Part shown: positions 8,561 to 16,933 of the stretch, in pieces
Layout: each line of letters opens with the position of its first letter
Position numbering within the stretch: the stretch's first letter is position 1
Assembly: GCA_035275065.1 (NCBI GenBank)
Contig: DATENM010000034.1
Span: forward strand, 1 to 64,000
DNA from: Blastocatellia bacterium
GTDB taxonomy: Bacteria > Acidobacteriota > Blastocatellia > UBA7656
Direction of reading: 5' to 3'
DNA: 64,000 nt
The notes under the pieces: model-generated
Told to the model about the DNA's origin: nothing
Database searches by the model: none
What the model saw: only the letters and a program-made list of their open reading frames with translations
Translations under genes and position numbers: made by a program

Positions 8561-9841
8561 CTAATCCGCCGCCGCGTCAGTCGCCTGGGCGTGCGGCTTG
8601 TAAACCACCTGCACGATGGTGCGGCGCGTCGTATCGGCGAGCGCGTCTTCGCTGCGCGAGACCGGGGCCGGGCCGCCTTCTTCGGCAATCAGCCGCTCGA
8701 CGAAATCATCCTGAAGGCGGCGGTAGGAATGGACGCCGCCGTCTGAGTTGAATATCCCGAACAGCAAAGGGCCGCCTGACTTGGTGTAGGCGATGCCGAC
8801 CAGCGTGCTGACGCCGTTGTCGAGTGACACGAGCGTGCCGGTCTTGGCGACGACCGCGCCGCGCGCCGCGTCGCTTACGAAGCGTGCCTTCAACGTCCCC
8901 GAATCGACGCCGGCGACCGGCATCACGTCTTCCGTCTTCAGCGAGTAGGTTCCGAGCAGGCCAATCAAGGCGCGCAGCACTTGCAGCGCCGCCCGCGGCG
9001 TGATGCGGTTGAACTCGAGCCCCGAAGTCCGCCCGACATAAATATCGCTGTCGCGCAGCCCGACTTGCTTGATCAGAAACGACTGCACAGCGGGCGGACC
9101 GCCGACCGATTCGCCGACGACTTCGGCAATGGCATTGCTGCTGTGGGCGTTCTGATAAAACAGGATGTGCAGCAAGGGCTCTGAGTAGTGCGTGACGAGC
9201 GGGGTTCCAGACTTATCGCCAAACACTGTCTGCCCGTCTATGTGAATGCCCGCGGCTTGCAGCGCCGCGCGCAGCTTCGACGCAGAGGTTTCGCGCGAAA
9301 GGTTCGAGTGATAGCCGGTGGCGAAAAAGTAAAAAGGGCCGGCGATGCGCAACGCGCCGCTGACGCGACCGACGCCCAGCCGGGTTAACTCGGCGGCAAC
9401 GTCCTGCGCGTCCTGGGCCGCGAACATCGGGTCCGCCGTGCCTTCGACAACCAGATCGCCATTGAGCTTGTGCGCGCCTGCGTCTAGCGGTCCATCGGCA
9501 AGAAAGTTGGTGCGGTAGCGATAATCCGGGCCGAGCTTCGCCAGCGCCGTCAGCGACGTCGCCAGTTTCATCACCGACGCCGGGTTGAAGGCGATGTCGG
9601 CGTTGTGGTCGGCAAACGTCGTGCGGCCATCGAGCGATTGAATCAGCACACCTTGATCGCTGAGGCTGCCGCCGTGCGACTTGATGGTTTCTTTATACTC
9701 GTCGAGCGCGCGCACGGGCTGGACTTCAGCGCTCGACGCCGACGCCGACGCATTGAGATCGCCACTGAGTGCGACGCGCGACTCGCGCACGGAGGTGGCC
9801 AATAGAATTAAGATGAGCGGCAGGAAAATGATTCGCTTCAA
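8561..9841 (-). CDS. dacB: D-alanyl-D-alanine carboxypeptidase, PBP4/S13 type
   Basis: 426 residues with an N-terminal signal peptide ending near residue 20. Penicillin-binding motifs are in order: SxxK as SVMK in NPASVMKLATS, SxN as SSN in HSSNAIAE, and KTG as KTGTL. The S13-type segment (YRYRTNF, LNGDLVVEGTADPMF) is present. The protein is shorter than E. coli PBP4 (about 477), probably through a reduced insertion between the first two motifs. It removes the terminal D-Ala of, or cleaves cross-links in, peptidoglycan in the periplasm. The gene symbol is by family resemblance only. Confidence 0.87.
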   Translation of the reverse strand: MKRIIFLPLILILLATSVRESRVALSGDLNASASASSAEVQPVRALDEYKETIKSHGGSLSDQGVLIQSLDGRTTFADHNADIAFNPASVMKLATSLTALAKLGPDYRYRTNFLADGPLDAGAHKLNGDLVVEGTADPMFAAQDAQDVAAELTRLGVGRVSGALRIAGPFYFFATGYHSNLSRETSASKLRAALQAAGIHIDGQTVFGDKSGTPLVTHYSEPLLHILFYQNAHSSNAIAEVVGESVGGPPAVQSFLIKQVGLRDSDIYVGRTSGLEFNRITPRAALQVLRALIGLLGTYSLKTEDVMPVAGVDSGTLKARFVSDAARGAVVAKTGTLVSLDNGVSTLVGIAYTKSGGPLLFGIFNSDGGVHSYRRLQDDFVERLIAEEGGPAPVSRSEDALADTTRRTIVQVVYKPHAQATDAAAD

Positions 9842-10130
9842 GGCTTCAGCATCCCCTCTGAAGTTCGGCTTTCGGGCTTGTCGCGTCCTCTAATCTCAGC
9901 TTTGATTATACAAATCGAATGCCAAAGAGGCTACTGTGCATTGGGGGCAGGGCGGAGTCTGCGCGGCAGCTCTTGAAAGCGCGGTGCGGCGCGCAAAGGA
10001 TACCAGCCGGTGCGGTCCTGAGCGCAAGCTCCCAGGCGTCATGCTGGCCGATGCTGTATCAAGCCATTTCAACGCCTCTCCCTTACAGGGCATCGCTGTA
10101 AAGATCAAATGACCTGTCGGCCGGTGATCT

Positions 10131-12323
10131 TTACTTCGACGGCGGGTTAAAGACCGAGTCGTTGACTGTCACGTTGTGGCGCATCTCTTTGATGCGGATG
10201 ACGACATTGGTTTCGCCGTCCTGTTGACGAAAGGTGAACGGCAATTTGATTCCGTCCAGCGTCCGGTAATCCGTGTAATAGGTCGTCGTGGTCTTCGATT
10301 CGCGCGTTTCGTCGCTGCGCAACAACAGGCCGTTTTGCATGTCGAAGTAAAGTTTCTGCGCCGTGCCATCCTCGCCTTTAGCGTCAATGACGAAAGCGTC
10401 CTTGCCCTCGACCTTCTCTTTGCCGCTCAACGTCATGCTCGAATATCCGCTGCGTAGATTCAGCTCGTGATAAAAATCGGCATCGCGTTTCATCGCAGCC
10501 AGCTCAGCGCCGGTAATCCGTTTGACGTTGCCTTCGTTGTCGGTTTCCCATCCGGTGCTGCCGTTGAAGCCCCTGCGAGTGGCGACCAGCCCCGGCACCG
10601 TCGCGACGAACAGGTACTTGTTCGGGGCTTTCAGGTAAAACTCCGCCGTGCCGCTGACGCCAGCCGAAGGAACATCAAATGTTCCAGTAGCCACTCGGCT
10701 CGACACCGCTTTGATCGCCGCTTCGCCGCCCAGCGCATTCACGTAATTCGTTAGAATCTTGTCAACGACATTGCCAGTCGCCGAAGTATCGCTCGCGGAT
10801 GTATTGGCGTTGGCGTTGGCGTTTGAGGACGGCGTCGTGTTCGCCGCACTCGAATTGGAGTTGTTGTCCGGATAGGTTTTGGTCGCTGGCGGATAGCTGC
10901 TGGTGCTATTGGCAGTGCCCGACGGGCTGCTGTTGTCTGCCATATATCCGATGATGGCTAAAGCGACGACGCCGAGAACTAAAACGCCAACTATGCTGAG
11001 AACGATCCACAGGCCGGTTCGCGATTTGCGCGGCGCGGCGACATAAGAAGGCGCGCCGCCGCTCCATTGCGGCTGCGCATATTGCGGCTGCGCATTCGGC
11101 CAGCTCTGCTGACCGGGTGGTTGCGCATTCGGCCAGCTTGGAGGCGGCGATGTTTGAGCGTTCGGCCAGTTCGGTTGCGTGGGTTGAGGCGGTGGGGCCT
11201 GCGGCCAGCTTGTCTGTTGCGGCGGCGGCGGCCAGCTCGATGGTTGTTGAGGTGGCGGCGGCCAGCTCGCCTGCGGTTGTTGCGGCGGTGGCCAGCTCGG
11301 CTGACCGGGCGGCTGCGCATTCGGCCAGCTTGGCTGTGGCGGCGAAGGGTACTGACCGCCGGGTTGCGTCGGGTTGGGCGCGACAGGCGAGCTTTGTCGC
11401 CCGCTGAGCGGCGCGGTCCCACCCGCACCCGGCGACGCCGGCGGCGCCACAATCGTGGGCGGCGGACTCGTCGGTCTGCCGGCGGGCGCTGTTGCCTGAC
11501 TGGCATCGCGCCACATCTTGCGCATCACTTCTGCTGAAGCCGGACGCTGCTCGCGCATCAATGACAACGCCTGTTTTAAGACCTGCGCGATGGCCGGCTT
11601 GACCTGCGGATTGATCTCATTGGCGGGACGCAGCGGGTCGGGCTGCTGATTGGCAATCGCGATGGCGCGTGTCAAGGCGCTGGGCGGCGTCGTGTTCGTC
11701 AGCATGTGATTGAGCGTCGCGGCCAGGGCGTAGAGGTCGCTGCGCGCATCGGTGCCCTCGGCCTTGATCTGTTCGAGCGGCGCATAATCCGGCGTATAAC
11801 CGTAAATGCTCTGACCGGCAGCGAACTGTAGCGTCTGTTCGGGCAGCCCTTTGGCCAGGCCAAAGTCGAGCAGGATGATTTGGCCCTGGTCGGTGAGCTT
11901 GAGGTTTTGAGGCTTGATGTCGCGGTGAATAATGGGCGGGTGCTGGCCGTGCAGGTAAGCCAGCGCGCCGAGCAACTGCTCGCCCCACTCGACGACCTGA
12001 TCGGCGTCAAATGGCCCGCCGCGCTTCTCAAGCATCGTCATGAGATCGTTGCCGGCGATGTACTCCATCACCAGGAACTGGCCGTTGCTCTCCGTGAAAT
12101 GATCGCTGACTTTTGGCAGGGCCGGGTGGCGCAGACTGGCTAGCAAGCGAGCTTCGCGCTCGAACGCCTTGAGCATCATCTCATCGGTAAAGAAGGTCTG
12201 TTTGAGGGCGACCGTGTGACCGAGCCGCTGATCTGTGGCTTGATAGACCGCGCCCATGCCGCCCTGTCCGAGCAGCCGCCCGATGAGATAACGGTTCTGT
12301 AGCAACGTATCTGGTGTCAGCAT
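10131..12323 (-). CDS. Receptor-like serine/threonine protein kinase with LolA-like extracytoplasmic domain
   Basis: 730 residues. The kinase domain (about 10-270) has the Gly-rich loop GQGGMGAVY, Lys41 in VALK, HRDIKPQN with catalytic Asp135 and the DFG Asp153. A Pro/Gln/Trp-rich linker (about 275-420) with repeated SWP and PPPQQ units follows. One membrane helix (about 432-455) and a Ser/Thr/Asn-rich spacer lead to a C-terminal domain of about 200 residues. That domain resembles the lipoprotein-sorting LolA/LppX fold (VNALGGEAAIKAV, LYFDMQNGLLLRSDE, LPFTFRQQDG). The topology puts the kinase in the cytoplasm and the LolA-like part outside. A lipid or lipoprotein ligand is an inference. Divergent from tRNA-Ala. 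Confidence 0.9.
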   Translation of the reverse strand: MLTPDTLLQNRYLIGRLLGQGGMGAVYQATDQRLGHTVALKQTFFTDEMMLKAFEREARLLASLRHPALPKVSDHFTESNGQFLVMEYIAGNDLMTMLEKRGGPFDADQVVEWGEQLLGALAYLHGQHPPIIHRDIKPQNLKLTDQGQIILLDFGLAKGLPEQTLQFAAGQSIYGYTPDYAPLEQIKAEGTDARSDLYALAATLNHMLTNTTPPSALTRAIAIANQQPDPLRPANEINPQVKPAIAQVLKQALSLMREQRPASAEVMRKMWRDASQATAPAGRPTSPPPTIVAPPASPGAGGTAPLSGRQSSPVAPNPTQPGGQYPSPPQPSWPNAQPPGQPSWPPPQQPQASWPPPPQQPSSWPPPPQQTSWPQAPPPQPTQPNWPNAQTSPPPSWPNAQPPGQQSWPNAQPQYAQPQWSGGAPSYVAAPRKSRTGLWIVLSIVGVLVLGVVALAIIGYMADNSSPSGTANSTSSYPPATKTYPDNNSNSSAANTTPSSNANANANTSASDTSATGNVVDKILTNYVNALGGEAAIKAVSSRVATGTFDVPSAGVSGTAEFYLKAPNKYLFVATVPGLVATRRGFNGSTGWETDNEGNVKRITGAELAAMKRDADFYHELNLRSGYSSMTLSGKEKVEGKDAFVIDAKGEDGTAQKLYFDMQNGLLLRSDETRESKTTTTYYTDYRTLDGIKLPFTFRQQDGETNVVIRIKEMRHNVTVNDSVFNPPSK

Positions 12324-12610
12324 CTCAGTCCCCTTCCCTCCTTGAACAACCTGCCCGTCGGAGTATATAGCATAAGCGTCGAATCAGCCACACAGCGAAG
12401 CCGCACCGTCTCCGGCAGTTTGTGGGACTCGTAAGTTAACTGTTCAGCGGCGGCGGCAGCCATCAGACTTTCCTCCGATTGGAGTCCACGAAGCAGCGCG
12501 GCCTTGAATGTCAGATCGAAGCGGCGATCATTATACGCGAGCAATGGTTAACAGTCACCTCAAGGGCGAGAGAATCGCTAAAGGACCCTGTAAAGCCGCA
12601 GGCACGCTGC

Positions 12611-12639
12611 TTGACAGATGTCGGCGCATCACTTAGGAT
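12611..12639 (+). promoter_or_regulatory. Sigma-70-type promoter of tRNA-Ala
   Basis: A consensus -35 TTGACA (12611-12616), a 17-base spacer and a -10 TAGGAT (12634-12639, four of six consensus bases) lie directly before the tRNA. Transcription would start about six bases before the mature 5' end at 12652. Confidence 0.75.
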
Positions 12640-12651
12640 AAATTTTCAGTC

Positions 12652-12724
12652 GGGGCTGTAGCTCAGTTGGCAGAGCGCGTGGCTCGCATTCACGAGGCCA
12701 GGGGTTCGAATCCCCTCAGCTCCA
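12652..12724 (+). tRNA. tRNA-Ala (anticodon CGC)
   Basis: 73 bases that fold into a full cloverleaf. The acceptor stem 12652-12658 pairs with 12717-12723 and includes the G3-U70 wobble that identifies alanine tRNAs. The D stem is GCTC/GAGC, the anticodon loop CTCGCAT gives anticodon CGC (reads GCG), and the T arm is AGGGG-TTCGAAT-CCCCT. The 3' CCA is not encoded. No attachment-site repeat or integrase is visible nearby. Confidence 0.97.
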
Positions 12725-13210
12725 TTCCCTCTTATTTTCCCACTTGAATCAGGAAGCTGTTTCCTCACACGCTGTGTTAGTTTCCTTCACATTGCCCGCA
12801 TTGTATTTTTTGCCGCATCGCTTTAGTACAACCACGAAAGTTCTTGCTCGCCACAGTTTCATCTTGTCGGATTCAATTTGACTTCAGGGTCGCTCAAAAG
12901 TCGTTCGGCGAACGAGCTTCTACTTTTATTTTCAACGTTTAAACGAACAAACGCGACACCCAACGAGTTCTTGCCTGACGATGAGTCAAAGGGGAAGCTC
13001 AATTGGAGAAGAGTGGCATTTTGTTTGCTCATTGCTGAGCCGCAGGCAACAGCGCAAAGAGAATTTTGAATTGGCAGTCTAAATCGATTTCATGTCAAGG
13101 ATTTTTCAAGGTCGACATGAATAATGTTGCCGTCGCAAAGCATCTCGTGCTATCGCGGTATTGGGTTTAAAAATAAAGCACTTACGATTATCAGGATAAG
13201 GCTATTGAAA
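12725..13210. other. AT-richer intergenic region between tRNA-Ala and the subtilase gene
   Basis: 486 bases, less GC-rich than its surroundings. A frame at 12878-13069 begins with TTG, has no ribosome site and resembles nothing. An ATG at 13124, in frame with the subtilase, would place 29 uncharacteristic residues before its signal peptide. The region probably holds the subtilase promoter, but I could not pick one with confidence. Confidence 0.5.
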
Positions 13211-15760
13211 ATGAAAAGATTCACCTCCCCACGCGTCGCGGCGCTTTTAGCGCTGTTTCTCCTTACACAAAATGGCATTACCGCCCTGGCAGGCATCTGC
13301 TTCACAGCAGGCCAGGGAGTGGTCTTAACCGGTGCTGACGGCGTTGTGCTGACCGGCGCAGATGGCGTCGTTCTCACGGGTGCCGATGGCGTTGTGTTGA
13401 CCGGCGCAGATGGTGTCGTGCTAACCGGCGCAGATGGCGTCGTACTGACCGGCGCTGACGCCTTAACTTATACAGGCGTGGAAGGTGTGGTACTGACCGG
13501 CGCGGACTCGACAGGCATCCAGAGCCTCGACCCGCAACTGGCGCTGACCTTGAATTATCTGCCTGATTCGAGTGCGGTCAACGTCTTCTTCGTCTTTCAC
13601 CAAATGCCGACCGCCGACGATTTCAATGCGCTGCGCGCCGCAGGCATCGCCGGAGGCACTTGCTTCCACAATCTGCCAATCGTTCTGGTCAATGCCACCA
13701 AGATACAGATCGCCGCGGTCTCGTCGCTACCTTCGATACGCTCAATCTATTCGAATAAGACATTCGAGTTCTTCGCCGATGACACGCGGGTCATCACAGG
13801 TCAGCGCAGCGTGGTGAGCGACCGTGTGCTGACGTCGCGCAACGGTGGCCTGCCAGTCTCCGGCCAGGGCGTCACTGTGGCGGTGATCGACACGGGCATA
13901 GACGCCACGCACCCCGATCTCTCCTATGGTCAGCAAGTCATTCAAAACGTTCGCATCGCCGATGCGCAAGGCGGCGCCCCGACCTTTATGTATCCGACCG
14001 CCGTCGAAGGGTTGAACGATAGTGATCTGACGATGGGTCACGGCACCTTTGTGGCGAGCGTCATTGCTGGCACAGGCGCGGCGTCGGGTGGCTATTACGG
14101 CGGCATGGCCCCCGGAGCGAAGCTGCTGGGGCTGTCAGCCGGCGACGCCAATCTCTTTTTCGTGTTGTCAGCGATGGATTACGTCTTGACGCACCGCCTC
14201 GATCAGAACATCCGCGTCGTCAATTGCAGCTTTGGCATCAGCGGTGTCTTTGACGCCAATGACCCGGTCAACATCGCCACCCAGGTGCTGCACGACAATG
14301 GCATCAACGTCGTGTTTTCAGCCGGCAATCGCGGCGATCAGGCCAACTCATTGAACCCTTACTCGGTCGCCCCCTGGGTGATCGGCGTCGGCGCTGCTAC
14401 CAAGAGCGGCTCGCTGTCGAGCTTCTCATCGCGTGGCGCGGCTGGCTACGGTGAGTTCTATCCAACGCTCGTTGCGCCCGGCCAGGCGGTCGTCGCCGCA
14501 CGAGCCACGGGCATCAATGTGGTCGGCACATCAGGGCTCAGCGCCGGCCTGGCTTCGACCGACAACGATTTGCAGACCATCTCGCCTTCTTACCTGCCGC
14601 GCTACACCTCAAGCTCGGGCACGAGCTTCTCCGCGCCGCACGTCGCCGCGACCATCGCGTTAATGCTTCAGGCGAATCCCGCGCTTGAGCCGGATCAAGT
14701 CAAGAGCATTCTGCAAGACACGGCGACGCCGATGCTCGGTTATTCGCGATATGAAGTTGGCGCGGGCTATTTGAACACCTATGCGGCGGTGCGCAAAGCG
14801 GCTTTGAATACCGAGTTCGGCGACTTCCGCAAGCAACTCCGTACCGCATCCTTTTCGCTGTCGCGCAGCTTGCTCGGCGGCTTTACTGGCGTTGTCGCGC
14901 CGGGCGCGACCTGGTCTGCCACCTTTGAGGTGCCGGCGGACGCCGTCTTCGCCACCACAGGGATCACCTGGCAGAATCAGAACCTGCCGGGCAATGCCCT
15001 GACGATGGCGCTGAGCCACGATCTCACGACCGTCAAGGCAGCGCCCGCGGCGCAATTCCTCGGCCCGACTTCGCAAAAAGTCGGCATGACGCTCAACGAC
15101 CCGGCAGTTGGCACCTGGACGATCAAGGTCACAAACACCAGCGATGCCGTCACCGGCACGGCGCAACGTTTCAGCGGCGCCATCGAAGTCATTCGCATGA
15201 ACTCCACTGTCGTTGGCCTGGACCAGTCTTCACCCGTCGAGCGACAGGCCGCCTTGCGAGCCTTGCGTTGCGGGTTGATGACGGTGACGGACAACGATTT
15301 CGCACCGACCGCCACGGCCACGCGGTTGCAGGCGGCGCGCGCCCTGATGCTCGGCGCCGGTTTGCGTGTCCCCCAATTTCTACCCTACTCGCCCACCTAT
15401 TCGGATGTCAGTGGCGGCGATGCCATTTTCATCGAGAGTGTCGCGCATTCGCCGAACGGCGACCTGTTTAACACCAGTGGCGCGCAGTTCAATCCCAATG
15501 GTCAGGCCGACCGCCTGACGGTCGCCATCGCCCTGGTTAAAGCCCTCGGACTGGGCAGCGCGGCTCAGTCGTCGGGCTCGATCAATCCGGGTCTTACCGA
15601 CTGGCAACAGATTCCGGTCGCGGCGCGCGGTTATGTCAGTGTCGCGGTCAGTCGCGGGTTGATGAGTGCAAATACGTTGGGCCAGTTTCGCCCGGCCGAC
15701 GGCATCACGCGCATAGACCTTGCAAAGGCGGCGAGTGGCCTATTATTGGCAACCCGTTAA
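13211..15760 (+). CDS. Secreted S8 subtilisin-like peptidase with octapeptide repeats and SLH-like C-terminus
   Basis: 849 residues from the ATG at 13211, chosen because a normal signal peptide (MKRFTSPRVAALLALFLL) begins there and AAGG lies about 10 bases upstream. Residues 36-99 are eight octapeptide units (GVVLTGAD). An inhibitor-like region follows, then the S8 catalytic domain with Asp227 (VIDTGID), His277 (GHGTFVAS) and Ser472 (GTSFSAPH). After a beta-sandwich (about 560-670) the last 170 residues resemble two or three S-layer-homology-like modules (LRCGLMTVTDNDFAP, SRGLMSANTLGQFRPADGITR). Such modules usually anchor proteins to the cell envelope. The protease would act outside the cytoplasm on unknown proteins. 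A terminator follows about 105 bases downstream. Confidence 0.92.
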   Translation: MKRFTSPRVAALLALFLLTQNGITALAGICFTAGQGVVLTGADGVVLTGADGVVLTGADGVVLTGADGVVLTGADGVVLTGADALTYTGVEGVVLTGADSTGIQSLDPQLALTLNYLPDSSAVNVFFVFHQMPTADDFNALRAAGIAGGTCFHNLPIVLVNATKIQIAAVSSLPSIRSIYSNKTFEFFADDTRVITGQRSVVSDRVLTSRNGGLPVSGQGVTVAVIDTGIDATHPDLSYGQQVIQNVRIADAQGGAPTFMYPTAVEGLNDSDLTMGHGTFVASVIAGTGAASGGYYGGMAPGAKLLGLSAGDANLFFVLSAMDYVLTHRLDQNIRVVNCSFGISGVFDANDPVNIATQVLHDNGINVVFSAGNRGDQANSLNPYSVAPWVIGVGAATKSGSLSSFSSRGAAGYGEFYPTLVAPGQAVVAARATGINVVGTSGLSAGLASTDNDLQTISPSYLPRYTSSSGTSFSAPHVAATIALMLQANPALEPDQVKSILQDTATPMLGYSRYEVGAGYLNTYAAVRKAALNTEFGDFRKQLRTASFSLSRSLLGGFTGVVAPGATWSATFEVPADAVFATTGITWQNQNLPGNALTMALSHDLTTVKAAPAAQFLGPTSQKVGMTLNDPAVGTWTIKVTNTSDAVTGTAQRFSGAIEVIRMNSTVVGLDQSSPVERQAALRALRCGLMTVTDNDFAPTATATRLQAARALMLGAGLRVPQFLPYSPTYSDVSGGDAIFIESVAHSPNGDLFNTSGAQFNPNGQADRLTVAIALVKALGLGSAAQSSGSINPGLTDWQQIPVAARGYVSVAVSRGLMSANTLGQFRPADGITRIDLAKAASGLLLATR
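13316..13507 (+). repeat. 24-bp coding tandem repeat (GVVLTGAD x8)
   Basis: Eight consecutive 24-base units encode GVVLTGAD. Seven are perfect at protein level; the seventh unit is degenerate (ALTYTGVE). Codons vary freely between units (for example CTG, TTG, CTA, CTC and TTA for Leu), so the peptide, not the DNA, is conserved. It is not a CRISPR array: there are no spacers and the frame is maintained. Confidence 0.95.
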
Positions 15761-15863
15761 AAGTAACCTTAGACTTCAAGAATTTTTCAACCACTTTCGA
15801 GCATAATTCTTTTGACACTTAGCCAAATAGTTTGACTGTGGCTCGTCCTTCGGGCAGCCACTC

Positions 15864-15910
15864 AAAAGCGCGGTATTTTCTGGGGAGGGATGCCGCGCTT
15901 TTTTATTTTT
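15864..15910 (+). terminator. Rho-independent terminator after the subtilase
   Basis: Ten-base stem AAAAGCGCGG (15864-15873) / CCGCGCTTTT (15893-15902) with a 19-base loop, followed by a T-rich run (TTTTATTTTT). A smaller hairpin with a TTCG loop (GTGGCT/AGCCAC, about 15838-15861) stands immediately before it. Confidence 0.8.
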
Positions 15911-16772
15911 CGCTTCTGAGACTCGCAACCTGGAAGGCCAGCCAACATCTCAAGCCAATCCGCTTTTATCCTCAAGTCAAGCTCAGTCGGAACACCCGGC
16001 AGCCGCGGCATGTTTTCGGGGATCAATCCTCGTCGCTGAAGATCACACGGCCTTGCGCCGGTTTCGCATTTGATGTTGTCATGTAGCCGTCTTTGCCGCA
16101 GCGGTATTGGACAGTCCAATCCTGACACGCCTGCAAATGTTTTTGGGCAAAGTGAGCCGTCAGTTAGACCGACGGCTCACTCTCAGATAACCATCTGAAT
16201 GAGAGAACCAATTCCGTTACGGGTCGTCGGAGCGCGAATCGGCGCGCAGGTTAAAAGGTGCGCGGGGATGAGCGACATAAACGGCAACAAGCTGCCGGTA
16301 TCGCCTGACTCATCCGGCGACGGCGGCGCGGTGTTGTTCGGCTCGCTCGTCTTCATGGGGATGGCTCGCATGCTGTGACGCTGAGGCGCGGCTTGGTGAT
16401 CCCTATACGCGTGGGGTTCTGGCGCGTGTTATTCCACTGATGAAGAAATGACGACGGTAGTTTTAGCTACCGCATTCCTCTTTGTCAACGGGCGCGGGGA
16501 ATTCGAGCGCGAAACGGGCTGCGCGCTGGTGCTGCGAATGACATCGAGCTGGCGTGGGTTAGAATCTTGCCTTTATTTATGCCAGCTATGGCACCAGCGT
16601 GCCGGCTCAATTTGATGTTGCGTGGCGCAATAGTTTTAGAGGCGGCGACTGTCTGTGTCAATAGTCAAAGGGGCGCAGCCTTCGACGGCCACAGTTATTT
16701 GTTCGCCTTGAACCGGCTCACCTGCCAGATGCCGCGAGCAACCGGCGGCATGAGGGCTTGATGGTGCCTGAC
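15911..16772. other. Gene-poor region with hairpins and no confident gene
   Basis: About 860 bases with no frame that looks like a conserved protein. It contains a perfect 11-base hairpin (16151-16161/16171-16181), a small hairpin GGTAG-TTTTAG-CTACC near 16460 and one tiny minus-strand frame (16183-16371). Frames at 15832-16086 (plus), 15862-16128 (minus) and 16567-16761 (plus) have no ribosome site and atypical composition. The right edge is the insertion site of the 132-bp element. Confidence 0.55.
16183..16371 (-). CDS. Possible 57-62-residue peptide, unknown
   Basis: The frame runs from an ATG at 16371 (or 16356, MKTSEPNN) to a TGA at 16183. The predicted peptide has a polar, Pro/Ser-rich start and a more hydrophobic end. 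Two bases beyond the stop codon a perfect 11-base-pair hairpin (16151-16181) is placed as a terminator would be, though without a clear U-run. There is no ribosome site and no recognised family. This is a weak call. Confidence 0.25.
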   Translation of the reverse strand: MRAIPMKTSEPNNTAPPSPDESGDTGSLLPFMSLIPAHLLTCAPIRAPTTRNGIGSLIQMVI

Positions 16773-16904
16773 CAGAGTCTATTCATTCTCGAATAACCAT
16801 TGGGGATGAACCGCCAAGACGCCAAGACCGCCAAGAGAACGCCGAGCTTTTCTTGGCGGTCTTGGCGTCTTGGCGGTTTAAGTCCGGAGAATGAATAGAC
16901 CCTG
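16773..16904. mobile_element. 132-bp MITE-like palindromic element, copy A
   Basis: The termini are CAGAGTCTATTCATTCTC and, reading inward from the other end, CAGGGTCTATTCATTCTC: an 18-base inverted repeat with one mismatch. It is flanked by a 10-base direct repeat GGTGCCTGAC (16763-16772 and 16905-16914), the expected target duplication. Inside is a 28-base perfect stem (16809-16836/16851-16878) with a 14-base loop. No coding capacity. Copy B is at 34728-34859. It sits 29 bases before the lptFG start codon. Confidence 0.88.
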
Positions 16905-16933
16905 GGTGCCTGACAGGCATTCTTGCTGCCGTC

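Noticed and set aside
10900-11514. Frames in the Pro-rich region of the kinase
   Set aside because: They arise from the repeated Pro/Gln/Trp codons on other frames; the kinase frame is continuous and has all motifs.
12317-12544. 75-codon minus-strand gene before the Ser/Thr kinase
   Set aside because: It overlaps the kinase start, has no ribosome site and no family features.
12652-13210. Integration site of an island at tRNA-Ala
   Set aside because: No repeat of the tRNA 3' end and no integrase nearby; the next gene is a normal secreted protease.
13316-13507. CRISPR array
   Set aside because: Repeat units are contiguous, 24 bases, in frame and codon-varied; there are no spacers or cas genes.
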